A DNA stretch of 62,146 nucleotides. Source: a virus. The stretch spans positions 1-62,146 of IMG/VR virus record IMGVR_UViG_3300021519_000009; one strand, written 5' to 3'. Position 1 is the first letter of the stretch. The number at the start of each line of letters is the position of its first letter. The notes under the pieces were generated by a model. It had not been told where the DNA came from and ran no database searches. It was given only the letters and a program-made list of their open reading frames with translations. The position numbers were made by a program, and so were the translations under genes. Positions 33,396-43,218 of the stretch are shown piece by piece.

Positions 33396-35693
33396 ATGCC
33401 CCATCAAACCTTGAAGCTTCTCCCCGGCGTTGACACCAATAAAACGATTACGCTGAATGAAGCAGCGATATCATCGTCGAACCTGATCCGCTTCATCCCA
33501 GACCGAACGCTTGGCGGATTGCCGCAGAAACTTGGCGGCTGGTCGCAGTTTGTGCAAAATTGGACGAGCCCCACGCCGATCAAGGCGTTGATGGCGTGGG
33601 AAGACACCAACAATTCATCGCATTTGGCGATCGGCGCTGAAGATGCACTTTATGTTGCGAGCGGAGATCCGCTTGTGCCGACGGACATTTCTCCGCAAAT
33701 TTACACTGCGAACGTCAGCATCGCACTGACGACCGTTGCTGGTTCAAATCAAATTTTGGTCGGTGACGTTGGCAGCCATATTACGAGTCTTGATGCTGTT
33801 TTCATCGCAACGCAGATCACAATCGGCGGCCTTGTTCTTTACGGGCTTTATCCGACTACTCTAAACGGTGCAGACTCATATTACATTTACGCGACGGACG
33901 TTCTAGGCAATCCGCAATATGCCACATCGTCCGTTGGCCCGGCGGGTGCTGTTCCTGTTTTCGACACAACTTCTGGCTCTGCAACAATCGCGGTCACGCT
34001 TGCAAATCATGGACTTTCCGTTGGCAGCAACTTCCCGGTTTTCGTTTCGACGAGCGCGGGAGGGCTGACGCTTTACGGCAATTACACGGTTGATTCCGTG
34101 ACATCGACGAGTGTTTTTTCTTTTCTCGCACAAAATCAGGCTGGATCATCCGCCACGGTAACGATGAATGGCGGGAAGGCCCAATATATTTACTATATCG
34201 GCAGCGGTGTGCTGCCTACGAGTACAGGATACGGGATCGGGGGATATGGCGCTGGTGGATATGGCACGGGCGTCGCGCCGACGTCGGGGCGCGTTTTCGC
34301 CACGACCGCAGCAAGCGGGACCGGGTCTGTCGCAACCTTATCATTCTCAGGCAATTGGGCAGTGCCCGCTGGATCGCGCATCGTGGTGGCTGGCGTTACG
34401 CCGTCAGGCTATAATGGAACCTACACGGTCACCGCCAACTCACCGGGCAGGACAACTACGGTCAGTTTCGCGAGTACAACGACGGGAGCACAGACTGTCC
34501 CCGGCACCATCACCGTTACATATTGGCCATTCGAGACTGGAGCTCCGGCCATCGACGAGGACTGGACGCTCGACAATTGGGGCGAGGTTCTGATCGCTTG
34601 CGAATATAATGGCGGAATTTATCAATGGTCGCCGATCTCTGGCGCATTCAATGCGACGATTTTGCCTTATGGTCCGGCAACAAACCATGGTGCGCTTGTG
34701 GCAATGCCGCAACGCCAGATCATCGCTTGGGGGTCGACTTTTAATGGCCTGCACGATCCATTGTTGATCCGCTGGTGCGATGTTAACAATTACGATGACT
34801 GGTCGGGGAAAATAACCAATCAAGCCGGCAGTTATCGACTTTCTAAAGGGTCCAAGATCGTTTCTTGCCTGCAGGCGGCGCAACAAACGCTTGTCTGGAC
34901 TGATCTTGGCATATGGTCGATGCAATATGTTGGGCAGCCCTTTGTTTATCAGTTCAGTGAGTTGGGAACCGGGTGCGGGCTGATAGCCAGAAAGGCGACC
35001 GCGGCCGTTGGCGGCATTGTCTATTGGATGGGGCAGTCTCAATTTTATCGGTTGGGTGGGAATGGCGTCGAGCCAATTTCGTGTCCGGTCTGGGATGTCA
35101 TTTTCCAGGACATTGATATGGATAACAAGGACAATATCCGCGTTGCGGCCAATTCAAGATTTGGCGAGATTGCCTGGTATTATCCGATTTCGGGTTCGAA
35201 TGGGGCTAATTCGAAATATGTGAAATACAACATTAACCTGGACAAGTGGGATTTCGGAACACTTGCCCGATCTGCGTGGATTAATGAATCTATCTATGGG
35301 CCTCCGATCGGGGCGGCAGACGGGATCATTTACCAGCATGAAACATCTACCGATGCGGCTGGCCAGCCTATGCTCCCAACCATGCAGACTGGTTATTTCG
35401 CCTTGAGCGATGCGGACCAGAAAGTTTTTGTTGATGAAGTTTGGCCCGACATGAAGTGGGGGTATTACGGCGGAACGCAGAACGCCAACGTACAAATCAC
35501 TTTTTATGGGGCTGACTTTCCTGGGCAGACGCCTATTACATACGGACCTTACACAGTCACTCAAAGTACCAAATGGTTCAACCCGCGTATTCGGGCTCGT
35601 CTTCTCGCCATTGAAATTTCCAGTTCGGATAGTGGGTCATTTTGGCGACTTGGCGGCATTCGTTATCGCTCTCAGCCAGATGGGAGATATTGA
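33396..35693 (+). CDS. Tail hub / packaged-DNA stabilisation protein (P22 gp10-like)
   Basis: 765 aa. N-terminal LPGVDTNKTITLNEAAISSS and RTLGGLPQKLGGW, and the core NGLHDPLLIRWCDVNNYDDW, LQAAQQTLVWTDLGIWSMQY, PFVYQFSELGTGCGLIA resemble gp10-type proteins that plug the portal-adaptor channel. It is much longer than P22 gp10 (about 470 aa) because of inserted Ig-like repeats around residues 130-370 (GNYTVDSVTSTSVFSF; GYNGTYTVTANSPGR). Assignment is by pattern and position, so tentative. Confidence 0.6.
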   Translation: MPHQTLKLLPGVDTNKTITLNEAAISSSNLIRFIPDRTLGGLPQKLGGWSQFVQNWTSPTPIKALMAWEDTNNSSHLAIGAEDALYVASGDPLVPTDISPQIYTANVSIALTTVAGSNQILVGDVGSHITSLDAVFIATQITIGGLVLYGLYPTTLNGADSYYIYATDVLGNPQYATSSVGPAGAVPVFDTTSGSATIAVTLANHGLSVGSNFPVFVSTSAGGLTLYGNYTVDSVTSTSVFSFLAQNQAGSSATVTMNGGKAQYIYYIGSGVLPTSTGYGIGGYGAGGYGTGVAPTSGRVFATTAASGTGSVATLSFSGNWAVPAGSRIVVAGVTPSGYNGTYTVTANSPGRTTTVSFASTTTGAQTVPGTITVTYWPFETGAPAIDEDWTLDNWGEVLIACEYNGGIYQWSPISGAFNATILPYGPATNHGALVAMPQRQIIAWGSTFNGLHDPLLIRWCDVNNYDDWSGKITNQAGSYRLSKGSKIVSCLQAAQQTLVWTDLGIWSMQYVGQPFVYQFSELGTGCGLIARKATAAVGGIVYWMGQSQFYRLGGNGVEPISCPVWDVIFQDIDMDNKDNIRVAANSRFGEIAWYYPISGSNGANSKYVKYNINLDKWDFGTLARSAWINESIYGPPIGAADGIIYQHETSTDAAGQPMLPTMQTGYFALSDADQKVFVDEVWPDMKWGYYGGTQNANVQITFYGADFPGQTPITYGPYTVTQSTKWFNPRIRARLLAIEISSSDSGSFWRLGGIRYRSQPDGRY

Positions 35694-36035
35694 TTGGCTG
35701 CATCACTCGACGATATCTTAACCACGCAGCGCAATGGCGTCATCGCGGCGAACAACATCGCCCAAACGTACCTGAATGTTCAGGGTATCGTCGCTGCAAA
35801 TGCGTTGACGACCACGACGCTTGTCAGCACCGGAACAGGTCGGTTGGCTTCTGTCAGCGTCCTGGTGGCTGGCGCAGCTGGTAAAATTTATGACGCGGCA
35901 AACAGCAGCCTCACTACAAATCAAATATACGTGATACCTGCCGTGGTTGGCGTGTATGTCGTGAATTGGCCGATCGTAAACGGAATTGTCGTCGCTCCAG
36001 GCGCTGGCCAAACCGTTTCAGTTTCTTATTCGTGA
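35694..36035 (+). CDS. Small beta-rich virion protein (113 aa, TTG start)
   Basis: Starts at TTG 35694 directly after the previous stop, with GGGAGA at 35682-35687 as ribosome site. Sequence AASLDDILTTQRNGVIAANN, then TTTTLVSTGTGRLASVSVLV and a final YVVNWPIVNGIVVAPGAGQT. This is a compact beta sandwich-type protein found beside tail genes of similar phages; function unknown. Confidence 0.65.
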   Translation: MAASLDDILTTQRNGVIAANNIAQTYLNVQGIVAANALTTTTLVSTGTGRLASVSVLVAGAAGKIYDAANSSLTTNQIYVIPAVVGVYVVNWPIVNGIVVAPGAGQTVSVSYS

Positions 36036-36042
36036 GGACGCC

Positions 36043-36642
36043 ATGCCGCTCGTGAAGGGAAAAAGCTCAGAAACGATCAGCCATAATATTTCGGAAATGG
36101 TGGCGGCCGGCCATCCGCATGACCAGGCAGTCGCTGCGGCCTTGAATACAGCACGCCACAGCAAGGCGATCGGCGGCGGTTTCCGCGCTCCTCGAGCAAA
36201 AGGCCCGCGCATGTTTGCCGGGCCGATCCACAGCGGCGTGGCGGGCAGGACTGACCATTTGCCGACGACTGTCAGGTCCGGATCCTATGTCTTGCCGGCA
36301 GACATTGTTTCGTCGTTCGGAGAGGGGAACACGATCGCCGGGTTCAAGCACGTCAAGCGCATCTTTGGCGGCGCGCCCTACGGTGCTGCGGGCATGCCTT
36401 ATGGAGGTAATTCAGGCCCCTATGGGGCGAATATACCCCATAAGGCAGCGGGCGGCGAAGTCGAAGCGCCTGTGAAAGTCGTGCTGGCTGGCGGTGAATA
36501 TGTCCTGCAGCCACATGAAGTCGCCTATGCGGGAGATGGCGACATCGACGCTGGCCACAAGGCGCTCGACGCATTCGTCCTGCATACGCGCAAGCATTTG
36601 GTGAAGACACTGAAGGGCCTTCCGGGCCCCAAACGCGACTAG
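36043..36642 (+). CDS. Conserved virion-region protein with GGEY/GGEV motifs (199 aa)
   Basis: N-terminal PLVKGKSSETISHNISEMVA followed by GHPHDQAVAAALNTARHS is a widespread phage module (a short helical domain). The C-terminal part has TVRSGSYVLPADIVSSFGEG, AAGGEVEAPVKVVLAGGEYV and VAYAGDGDIDAGHKALDAFV. Function unknown; a scaffold or internal virion role is usual from context. ATG 36043 with GAGGACGCC upstream; the longer frame is not needed. Confidence 0.7.
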   Translation: MPLVKGKSSETISHNISEMVAAGHPHDQAVAAALNTARHSKAIGGGFRAPRAKGPRMFAGPIHSGVAGRTDHLPTTVRSGSYVLPADIVSSFGEGNTIAGFKHVKRIFGGAPYGAAGMPYGGNSGPYGANIPHKAAGGEVEAPVKVVLAGGEYVLQPHEVAYAGDGDIDAGHKALDAFVLHTRKHLVKTLKGLPGPKRD

Positions 36643-36650
36643 GGGGAAAT

Positions 36651-37136
36651 ATGGAAACCGCGACTGTACGGATCGGGAATGACAGAGACGTGGACGGCAT
36701 GATGGCGCTGGCGCTTGCCGCCTGCGAGGAAAATGGGCTCACAAACCCGAACCCGATGAAGCTCCTGGCTGAGATATGGGCTGGCCTGACGCGCGACCAT
36801 GGGATTGTCGGGATTATCGGAGAGGCGGGCAAGCCGTTCGAGGCGGCGCTCCTTATGCGCGTCGAGAGCCTGTGGTATTCTGATGAGCCCAGCCTCGTCG
36901 AGCGAGCCATCTTCGTGCATCCAGACTATCGCAACGCCAAGGGCGGCCGAGCCCGCAAACTGTGCGAGTTCGCCAAGAACGCAGCAAGCTTGCTCGAATT
37001 GCCGCTCGTAATCGGTATCCTCAGCTCGCAGCGCACTGAGTCAAAAGTTCGTCTTTATGAGCGTCAGTTTGGCAAGCCAAGCGGCGCATACTGGATTGTT
37101 GGCGGCGTGACAGGCCACTCGGCGGCGGAGCACTGA
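36651..37136 (+). CDS. GNAT-family acetyltransferase (161 aa)
   Basis: Shows the acetyl-CoA binding region of GNAT enzymes: AIFVHPDYRNAKGGRARKLC (about residues 86-105) where the usual Q/RxxGxG/A loop appears as RNAKGGRA, then LYERQFGKPSGAYWIVGG. The substrate is unknown; phage GNATs next to tail genes may modify virion or host proteins. AGGGGGAAAT upstream of ATG 36651. One base separates its stop from the next gene. Confidence 0.7.
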   Translation: METATVRIGNDRDVDGMMALALAACEENGLTNPNPMKLLAEIWAGLTRDHGIVGIIGEAGKPFEAALLMRVESLWYSDEPSLVERAIFVHPDYRNAKGGRARKLCEFAKNAASLLELPLVIGILSSQRTESKVRLYERQFGKPSGAYWIVGGVTGHSAAEH

Positions 37137-37137
37137 A

Positions 37138-40100
37138 ATGAGCAACCTCGTCTCTCATCGTCACATCTTCGTTGAAGACGGGGACTTCCGCCTGAAGCGT
37201 GCGCCTTCTTTCGTCATCCACGAATATTACGGGGGCGGGGGCAAGACTCAATCCACAACACAGAGTGTAACTATCCCGCCTGAGGTTCTCGCTCGTTACA
37301 ATAGCGTGAACGCGACCGCCGAACAGGCCGCCCAGATACCATTCCAGCAATACAGCTCGGACCCATCCGCATTTGTCGCGCCTGTTAATTCAACTCAGCA
37401 AGCCGGGATCGACAATACGAATGCAAATTCAGGCGCTGCACAGCCATATTATGGCGCAGCGACGCAACTGACGGCGGCGGGCGCTGGCCCGACGAATGTT
37501 GGCCAATTGAGCGGTCAAGACATCCAGCAATATATGAATCCATTTATCAATGATGTTGTAAATCCGACTGCGCAATTGCTCAATCAGCAGCAGCAAGCTC
37601 AGATGAGCGGACAAACCGGCAACGCAATCAAAAGCGGCGCATTCGGTGGCGACCGTGCAGGCATTGCGGCAGCCAACCTTGCAGGCCAACAGAGCTTGAG
37701 CTTTGCGAATGCGATCAATCCGCTTTATAGTCAGGCATACGACAAAGGCCTCGGGACTGCGCAACAGCAGCAAGGCTTCAATCTTGGTCAGCAGCAGGCC
37801 AATCTCGGGCGCTTGAGCCAAGCTGGCCAGCAGTTCGGCGCACTCGGCACAGGCGCGCAGACGGCAGCCCTGCAGGGCGCGCAGTCGCAGTTGGCGGCTG
37901 GTCAGGTAGCGCAGCAGACGGAGCAGGCTGGCAGGTCGGCGCTTTATAATCAGTTCTTGCAACAGCAAGGTTATCCGTTCCAGAGGGCGCAGTTTCTCGC
38001 CAACATCGCAGAAGGCACTGGCGCTCTGTCCGGCTCGACCACCACCACTACGCAGCCGCGAGGGCTTCTCGGCAATCGCGGCGGCCTGATGAGGGCGGCT
38101 GGCGGGTCTGTGGACGTCGAAAACGAGGGGCAGGGGTACTATGCTGGCGGCCTGTCGCATGGCGGCTATGCCGAAGGCGGCGCGCCCGGCCTGCAGATAT
38201 TTGGCATGCCCCACCAGCATAGCGTCAACCCCGGCTTGGCGGCAGCACTGTCGGCTGGTGTTGGCGGTGTGCGGAAATTGATGAGGCCGTCAATGGCGGT
38301 GCCAAAAGCCCCCGCGTCTGGCCTGTCGGAAGTCAGCAGCCTCGTGTCTGGCGGCAATGACCTAGCCAGCGGGCTGGGGAAGGCCGGCACGACCGCGCAG
38401 GGCCTGTGGAACAAAGTATCGCCCAGCCAAGCGCCGACAGAGTCTGCTCATGGCGGCCTCGTTGGCTACACAGGCGGAGGCGATATCGACCCGTACCATC
38501 CCGACGACAGGGACGGCTACATGGGGCCGACCATAAAGGCGCAGAGCGCAGCGCCCCGGCCGCAGCTGCTGCAGGCTGGTGCGGCCCCGCAGAAGCCCGA
38601 CAGCGCCATGAAGCAGATTCAAGGGGGCGTGGGCGCGGCGAAGAATATTTACGGGGCTGGCAAGGGGCTCTCGTCGTTGATCATGCCTGATGCTGCGGCA
38701 GGTGCGGCTGATGCCGCTGGCCTTGCGGGCGAAGGCTTTGGCGCTGCGGCGAGCGGCCTGCCCGAGTGGCTCATGGCGCTAGGCCTGCCTTTTGGCGTTC
38801 AGCGCGGCGGCAGCGTGCGGCAGGGGCTGGCTGCTGGGGGCATGCCGGAAGATTCCCCGCCTGAAGCTGACATGCCCGCCCTGGGGGCGGCGTACGCCAA
38901 CTATGAGAAGCCCCGCAACCCGACTTTCGCGGAAGTCGCGGCGATCGCGGCCGACGAAGCTAAAAGGCAGGGCCTCGACCCGCGTGTCGTCACCAATGTG
39001 ATTCGTGGCGAATACGGCAACGGAAGCAAGTACGTCGGTGACGATGGCTCTTCTGGCGGCCCGCTGCAGCTGCATTACGGGAATGCGTCCAGCAAATACC
39101 CGCACCCCGGTATTGGCGACGAGTTCACCAAGCAGACCGGCCTGGATGCTCGCGACCCATCGACTTATGAGGCGTCCACACGCTTTGGCGTCCAGCAGAT
39201 GGCCAAGCTGGGCCTGACGCCGTGGTTGAACACCATGAATAAGTTCGGCTACGCGCCCGACTCGGCGCACACTGGTCAGGGGGGCCTTGGCGCTATCTCT
39301 CGCGCGGCACCCGATCAGGTCGCGCAAAATGGTGCAGGGCCACAGCCCGGCCTCGGCGCTGGCGCATCCCGCAATATCGCACCAAAAAAGACGGGGCTTG
39401 TCGGCCTGTTCGAAGATAACAAGAATTGGCTCATCCCGCTGGCTCGAGGCCTCGGAGCCGCGCAGCAGAGCCACGCCATAGGCTTGGCGGGCACGCTGGC
39501 GGCGGGCATTGGCGGCGCTGGCAAGGCCTACGCCGAGCAGGAGCAGGAGCAGGCTGGTCTGGGGCAGACGGAGGCCAACACTGGCCTGGCGCAGGCTCAG
39601 ACCGCTGGAGCGATGCTAGATAACGCTCGCAAGGGCATCTTTATCGATGCGCAGAATAATGTTCGCTACATGCGGGCAGACGGCAAGGGCTGGATATCTG
39701 CACAAGAGTATAGAGCACTTCCCCCTGATCAGCGTCCGCCAATTATTGGGGGGCCTGCCGGGGCGGCAGCCGAAACTGTTAATCCGCGTGGGACAGCCGG
39801 ACCCCCGGCGTCAGTTGCGCCACCAAAGGTCACGCCAGTTGCGCCGGTTGTGGCTGAACCTAATACCGCGCCTGCTCCCGAGCCTATTTTGGCGAGCGGC
39901 CCCGCATTTGGCGCAGCATCTAAAGATGCGGCAGTTGCGGAAAATCAAGGCGGGACGCTTTATGGTGAAGACCTGAAGAACTCAGGCGATTATCAAAGAA
40001 ATGTGCTTACCGCTTCAAAAACATCTATCAATACCTCAAAATACACCCGCGAATTGGCGACTGCGTTGGCCGACATCAATACCGGAACCGGCATCAATGT

Positions 40101-40659
40101 CGCCGGAACACAAGCGGACGCTCGTGCGAGCCTTGTGAACGCGCTGAACACGATGGCGTCAGGGTTTGGGGCGAAAGATAAGGATGGGAATGCGATCAGG
40201 TTTGGTGATTTGGCTAAGGACACAAACATCATCAACAAGATCAATATCCTTCAGGGTGCGATGCAGGCGGCCGGTGGTGACCAGCGGTCTTTCTCGGCTC
40301 TGGACGCATTGAAGTCGGCCAACCCGAATGCGGAAATGGATCCAGCGGCGTCAGCTAAAATTGTGGCGCAGCTTATGACAGATCAGGTGCGAGCCAGAGA
40401 TCGCGAAAAACACATGTTTTTGTACAAAGATGCCAGTGGGAATAGTGGATACGTCCGAGCGCAAGGCGCGTTTGCGGCGGATAATCCGCAAGAAAAGTAT
40501 GACACGCTGCAAGCAGGATTGGAGCAGCTTATCTCCAAGTCCCCAAAATCGTATGTCGACATGACGTCTAGAAAATATACGTATGACCAGATCAGAAACA
40601 AGCTGAAGGAGGGCGGCTACCCTCCCCGGATTGCAGACATTATCACCGGAAAGATCTGA
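37138..40659 (+). CDS. Large ejection-type protein with lytic transglycosylase-like domain
   Basis: 1173 aa. Residues about 50-300 are Gln/Ala-rich and helical (QQQQAQMSGQTGN; LGQQQANLGRLSQAG), as in internal virion proteins. A GG-rich region follows (AAGGSVDVE, AEGGAPG, AHGGLVGYTGGGD). Residues about 600-720 look like a lytic transglycosylase: EVAAIAADEAKRQGLDPRVV with likely catalytic E625 in VIRGEYGNGSK, then DGSSGGPLQLHYG. The C-terminal 250 residues are helical. Such proteins enter the periplasm during infection to open a path for DNA. Confidence 0.7.
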   Translation: MSNLVSHRHIFVEDGDFRLKRAPSFVIHEYYGGGGKTQSTTQSVTIPPEVLARYNSVNATAEQAAQIPFQQYSSDPSAFVAPVNSTQQAGIDNTNANSGAAQPYYGAATQLTAAGAGPTNVGQLSGQDIQQYMNPFINDVVNPTAQLLNQQQQAQMSGQTGNAIKSGAFGGDRAGIAAANLAGQQSLSFANAINPLYSQAYDKGLGTAQQQQGFNLGQQQANLGRLSQAGQQFGALGTGAQTAALQGAQSQLAAGQVAQQTEQAGRSALYNQFLQQQGYPFQRAQFLANIAEGTGALSGSTTTTTQPRGLLGNRGGLMRAAGGSVDVENEGQGYYAGGLSHGGYAEGGAPGLQIFGMPHQHSVNPGLAAALSAGVGGVRKLMRPSMAVPKAPASGLSEVSSLVSGGNDLASGLGKAGTTAQGLWNKVSPSQAPTESAHGGLVGYTGGGDIDPYHPDDRDGYMGPTIKAQSAAPRPQLLQAGAAPQKPDSAMKQIQGGVGAAKNIYGAGKGLSSLIMPDAAAGAADAAGLAGEGFGAAASGLPEWLMALGLPFGVQRGGSVRQGLAAGGMPEDSPPEADMPALGAAYANYEKPRNPTFAEVAAIAADEAKRQGLDPRVVTNVIRGEYGNGSKYVGDDGSSGGPLQLHYGNASSKYPHPGIGDEFTKQTGLDARDPSTYEASTRFGVQQMAKLGLTPWLNTMNKFGYAPDSAHTGQGGLGAISRAAPDQVAQNGAGPQPGLGAGASRNIAPKKTGLVGLFEDNKNWLIPLARGLGAAQQSHAIGLAGTLAAGIGGAGKAYAEQEQEQAGLGQTEANTGLAQAQTAGAMLDNARKGIFIDAQNNVRYMRADGKGWISAQEYRALPPDQRPPIIGGPAGAAAETVNPRGTAGPPASVAPPKVTPVAPVVAEPNTAPAPEPILASGPAFGAASKDAAVAENQGGTLYGEDLKNSGDYQRNVLTASKTSINTSKYTRELATALADINTGTGINVAGTQADARASLVNALNTMASGFGAKDKDGNAIRFGDLAKDTNIINKINILQGAMQAAGGDQRSFSALDALKSANPNAEMDPAASAKIVAQLMTDQVRARDREKHMFLYKDASGNSGYVRAQGAFAADNPQEKYDTLQAGLEQLISKSPKSYVDMTSRKYTYDQIRNKLKEGGYPPRIADIITGKI

Positions 40660-40660
40660 C

Positions 40661-43048
40661 ATGGCCGCCTTCTCGGACTTCAAACCATTCCAAGCGGAGA
40701 AGCCAGCGCAGGAAGACCAGTCGGGATTCAGCGATCTCAAGCCTTTCTCGACGGCGCAGCCTAATGCTGAAGAACAACCTGCGAAGGTGTCGGCCCAACA
40801 GGTGGAGGATCAGAACAGGGCTGCAGCGGCGACCAAGGATGAGGCTGAACGCTTCTCGTGGGCTGGTTCGGCCGCACCGTATTTGCGTTCATTCCACGCA
40901 GCCGATCCTGCAGCGCATATCCCCCTCGCATCCTGGGCGGCAACCCAGGCTGCCCATGCCACCGCCGCCGGCATGGGCATTGGTTCAGGCGACACCTTCT
41001 CCAAACGATATGAGTCGCTATCCAAGCAAGGGGCCGCTGAACGTGCCGCCACGGAGGCCGCGCACCCAGTCGCATCTATAGTCGGAGATTTGGCGACTAT
41101 TCCACTTCTTCCAGCATTCGGCGCGTCCAAGCTTGGTCCTCTTGCCGCGTCTCTTATAGAAAAGACCCCAATAGGGTCTGGTTTTGCATCCCGCGCCGCA
41201 AAGGTTGTGGGAGACGTTGCAGGCGTCGGCGGCGTTGGCGCGATCTATTCCGGCGCGAAGAGCGCCGAGCAAGGCGACACCTGGGGTGAGCACCTCCAGA
41301 ATGCTCTGCAAGGAGCCAAGGAGGGCGCGACGCAGACCGTGCCTATCGGGGGCGTTAACGTCCCGGTGGCCGTCCTCCCGTCCGCGCTTGGTGCTGTCGC
41401 GTCAAAGGCCGCGTCTTATATCCCCGGCCTGAAGCAATTGGTGTCGCGCGACCCAGCCGAGCGTGCCGTGAGCGCCGCGCTTCTCGATGATGCGGCCACC
41501 AAAGGCAATCTGGCCAATCGCGGTCTACCTACAAAGGCGGCTGGGATGTCTGACGCTGACATCGCGGCGGCGCAGGCGGCTAATCAGCCCGTCATGTTAG
41601 CAGACACTGGCGGAGAGCACACACGTACATTGGCACGATCCGTCGCTAACGTGTCCCCTGAGGCCAAGGCGATCTTGGCTGGTCCGGCGATGGATCGATC
41701 AGCCACTCAAGCTGACAGGTTTTCAGATTTCATCACGTCCAAGTACGGGGCGAACGCAGACGCTGGCGTCGTCCGCAGCGGATTGGAAATGCAGGCGCGC
41801 CAGCAGAATGGCCCCGCATACAAGAACCTGTATACACTGCCGCATGCGCAATCCGTGTGGGATCCGAAGTTGTCAGGTCTGCTCGATACGCCGGCCATGC
41901 AGAGCGCCATAGGCGATGCGGAAAAACTGGGGAAGAACGTGGCGGGCGCTGCTGGCCGCCCTGCGCCGGTTAACCCGTTTGTCCAAGATATAAACGGCAA
42001 TTGGGTGCCGGGTCCGAAGGGTCCGCCTACCCTCGAGTTCTGGGACAACGTCAAGCAATCGCTGGACGATAAAGTCGACACCGCTTTTAGAACAGGCTCA
42101 GGGAAGCAGGGGAACGCTATCAAGGGGGTACGCGACACGCTGCGCGACACGCTCGACACGGCCGTCCCTGAGTACAAGAATGTCAGACAGGGGGCCGCCG
42201 CCTTCTTCAATGCGCAAGATGCGCACGAGGCTGGCGTCAATTTCCTGAAAAACATGAACTCGTATGATTTTTCAAAAGCAAAGACTGCCTTGGCAGCGAT
42301 GAATCCTGCGGAGAAAAATCTTTTTTCCATGGGCATGGCCAGTACACTGGTTAACACTGCATCGAAGACCGGCGATAGCGCCAGCCTGATCAGGAAGTTC
42401 GCCACGCCGCAGATCCGGCAGAAGATGGAACTCGGGCTTGGGGCCAGCACTGCGCGCGATGTCGAGATGTACCTCGCGCGCGAAGCCATGATGGACCACG
42501 TCAAAACAGCGGTTATGGGGGGCTCAAATACGACTGCGCAGTTGGCCGCAAATGCCGGCTTGTCCGGCTTGATTGGCGCAGGCGTTGGAACGTCAGTGTA
42601 TCAGAACTGGGATGCTATTAAAAACGACCCAGCTACTGCTGCAAAATATCTAGGGTCTGCTGTCATAACCAGTCTGTTGGTGCATTCAAAACATGCCACA
42701 GACGCACGTCTTGCGCCGAAGATTGCGGAACTTCTCACATCGGACGCACCTGGTGCGTTGCAGCGACTATCAAACGCTGCCAAGAATGAACGCATTCGTA
42801 CATGGATACGCGACGCCATGTATAAAACGGCAGCTCGCTCAGACGTGCGACAACCAGACACCCGCCAACCCCACGCAGCCGGCGGCTCCGTCAAGCCGAA
42901 GCTCACGCACGAGCAGCTCGTACAGCGTTTGATCCGGCTGTCAGAGCAGGCAAAGAAGGCTGGCCAGCAGGTGACCAAGCCGCTCCTGAACGCGCCTGAT
43001 GACGCCATTACGCATGCGCTGAAGATCGCGGAGGCGAAGGCGGGTTAA
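40661..43048 (+). CDS. Ejection-type / internal virion protein (795 aa)
   Basis: Begins AAFSDFKPFQAEKPAQEDQS with a second FSDLKPF copy, then long Ala-rich helical regions (about 60-250) with a hydrophobic Ala/Gly part, and a middle with FWDNVKQSLDDKVDTAF and REAMMDHVKTAVMGGS-type helices. The end carries AAGGSVKPKLTHEQLVQRLI, a GG tag and helix. Last gene of the late operon, partner of the 1173-aa protein. ATG 40661 directly follows the previous stop. Confidence 0.65.
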   Translation: MAAFSDFKPFQAEKPAQEDQSGFSDLKPFSTAQPNAEEQPAKVSAQQVEDQNRAAAATKDEAERFSWAGSAAPYLRSFHAADPAAHIPLASWAATQAAHATAAGMGIGSGDTFSKRYESLSKQGAAERAATEAAHPVASIVGDLATIPLLPAFGASKLGPLAASLIEKTPIGSGFASRAAKVVGDVAGVGGVGAIYSGAKSAEQGDTWGEHLQNALQGAKEGATQTVPIGGVNVPVAVLPSALGAVASKAASYIPGLKQLVSRDPAERAVSAALLDDAATKGNLANRGLPTKAAGMSDADIAAAQAANQPVMLADTGGEHTRTLARSVANVSPEAKAILAGPAMDRSATQADRFSDFITSKYGANADAGVVRSGLEMQARQQNGPAYKNLYTLPHAQSVWDPKLSGLLDTPAMQSAIGDAEKLGKNVAGAAGRPAPVNPFVQDINGNWVPGPKGPPTLEFWDNVKQSLDDKVDTAFRTGSGKQGNAIKGVRDTLRDTLDTAVPEYKNVRQGAAAFFNAQDAHEAGVNFLKNMNSYDFSKAKTALAAMNPAEKNLFSMGMASTLVNTASKTGDSASLIRKFATPQIRQKMELGLGASTARDVEMYLAREAMMDHVKTAVMGGSNTTAQLAANAGLSGLIGAGVGTSVYQNWDAIKNDPATAAKYLGSAVITSLLVHSKHATDARLAPKIAELLTSDAPGALQRLSNAAKNERIRTWIRDAMYKTAARSDVRQPDTRQPHAAGGSVKPKLTHEQLVQRLIRLSEQAKKAGQQVTKPLLNAPDDAITHALKIAEAKAG

Positions 43049-43218
43049 GGTTCGTTGTGTTCCCGCACAATCTGCTCAGGAGTGCGCGGCATCCGCTGCC
43101 AATCCTCAATCCCATGATCATCTGGGCGCTTGCTTAAATATACAAAGATCGCCCAAAGGATCCCGAACCCGAACGATGCGGCGAAGAAGTATGCGACGGC
43201 CATCTGGAAGTTCGTCAT
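43045..43218 (-). CDS. Small membrane protein (57 aa)
   Basis: One transmembrane helix (FQMAVAYFFAASFGFGILWA continuing IFVYL) then a short polar tail (RMPRTPEQIVREHNEP). The start at 43218 is set by ATGA overlap with the GcrA-like gene and GGAG at the right distance; an ATG at 43233 is also in frame. The stop meets the end of the late operon convergently, overlapping it by four bases. Function unknown. Confidence 0.65.
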   Translation of the reverse strand: MTNFQMAVAYFFAASFGFGILWAIFVYLSKRPDDHGIEDWQRMPRTPEQIVREHNEP

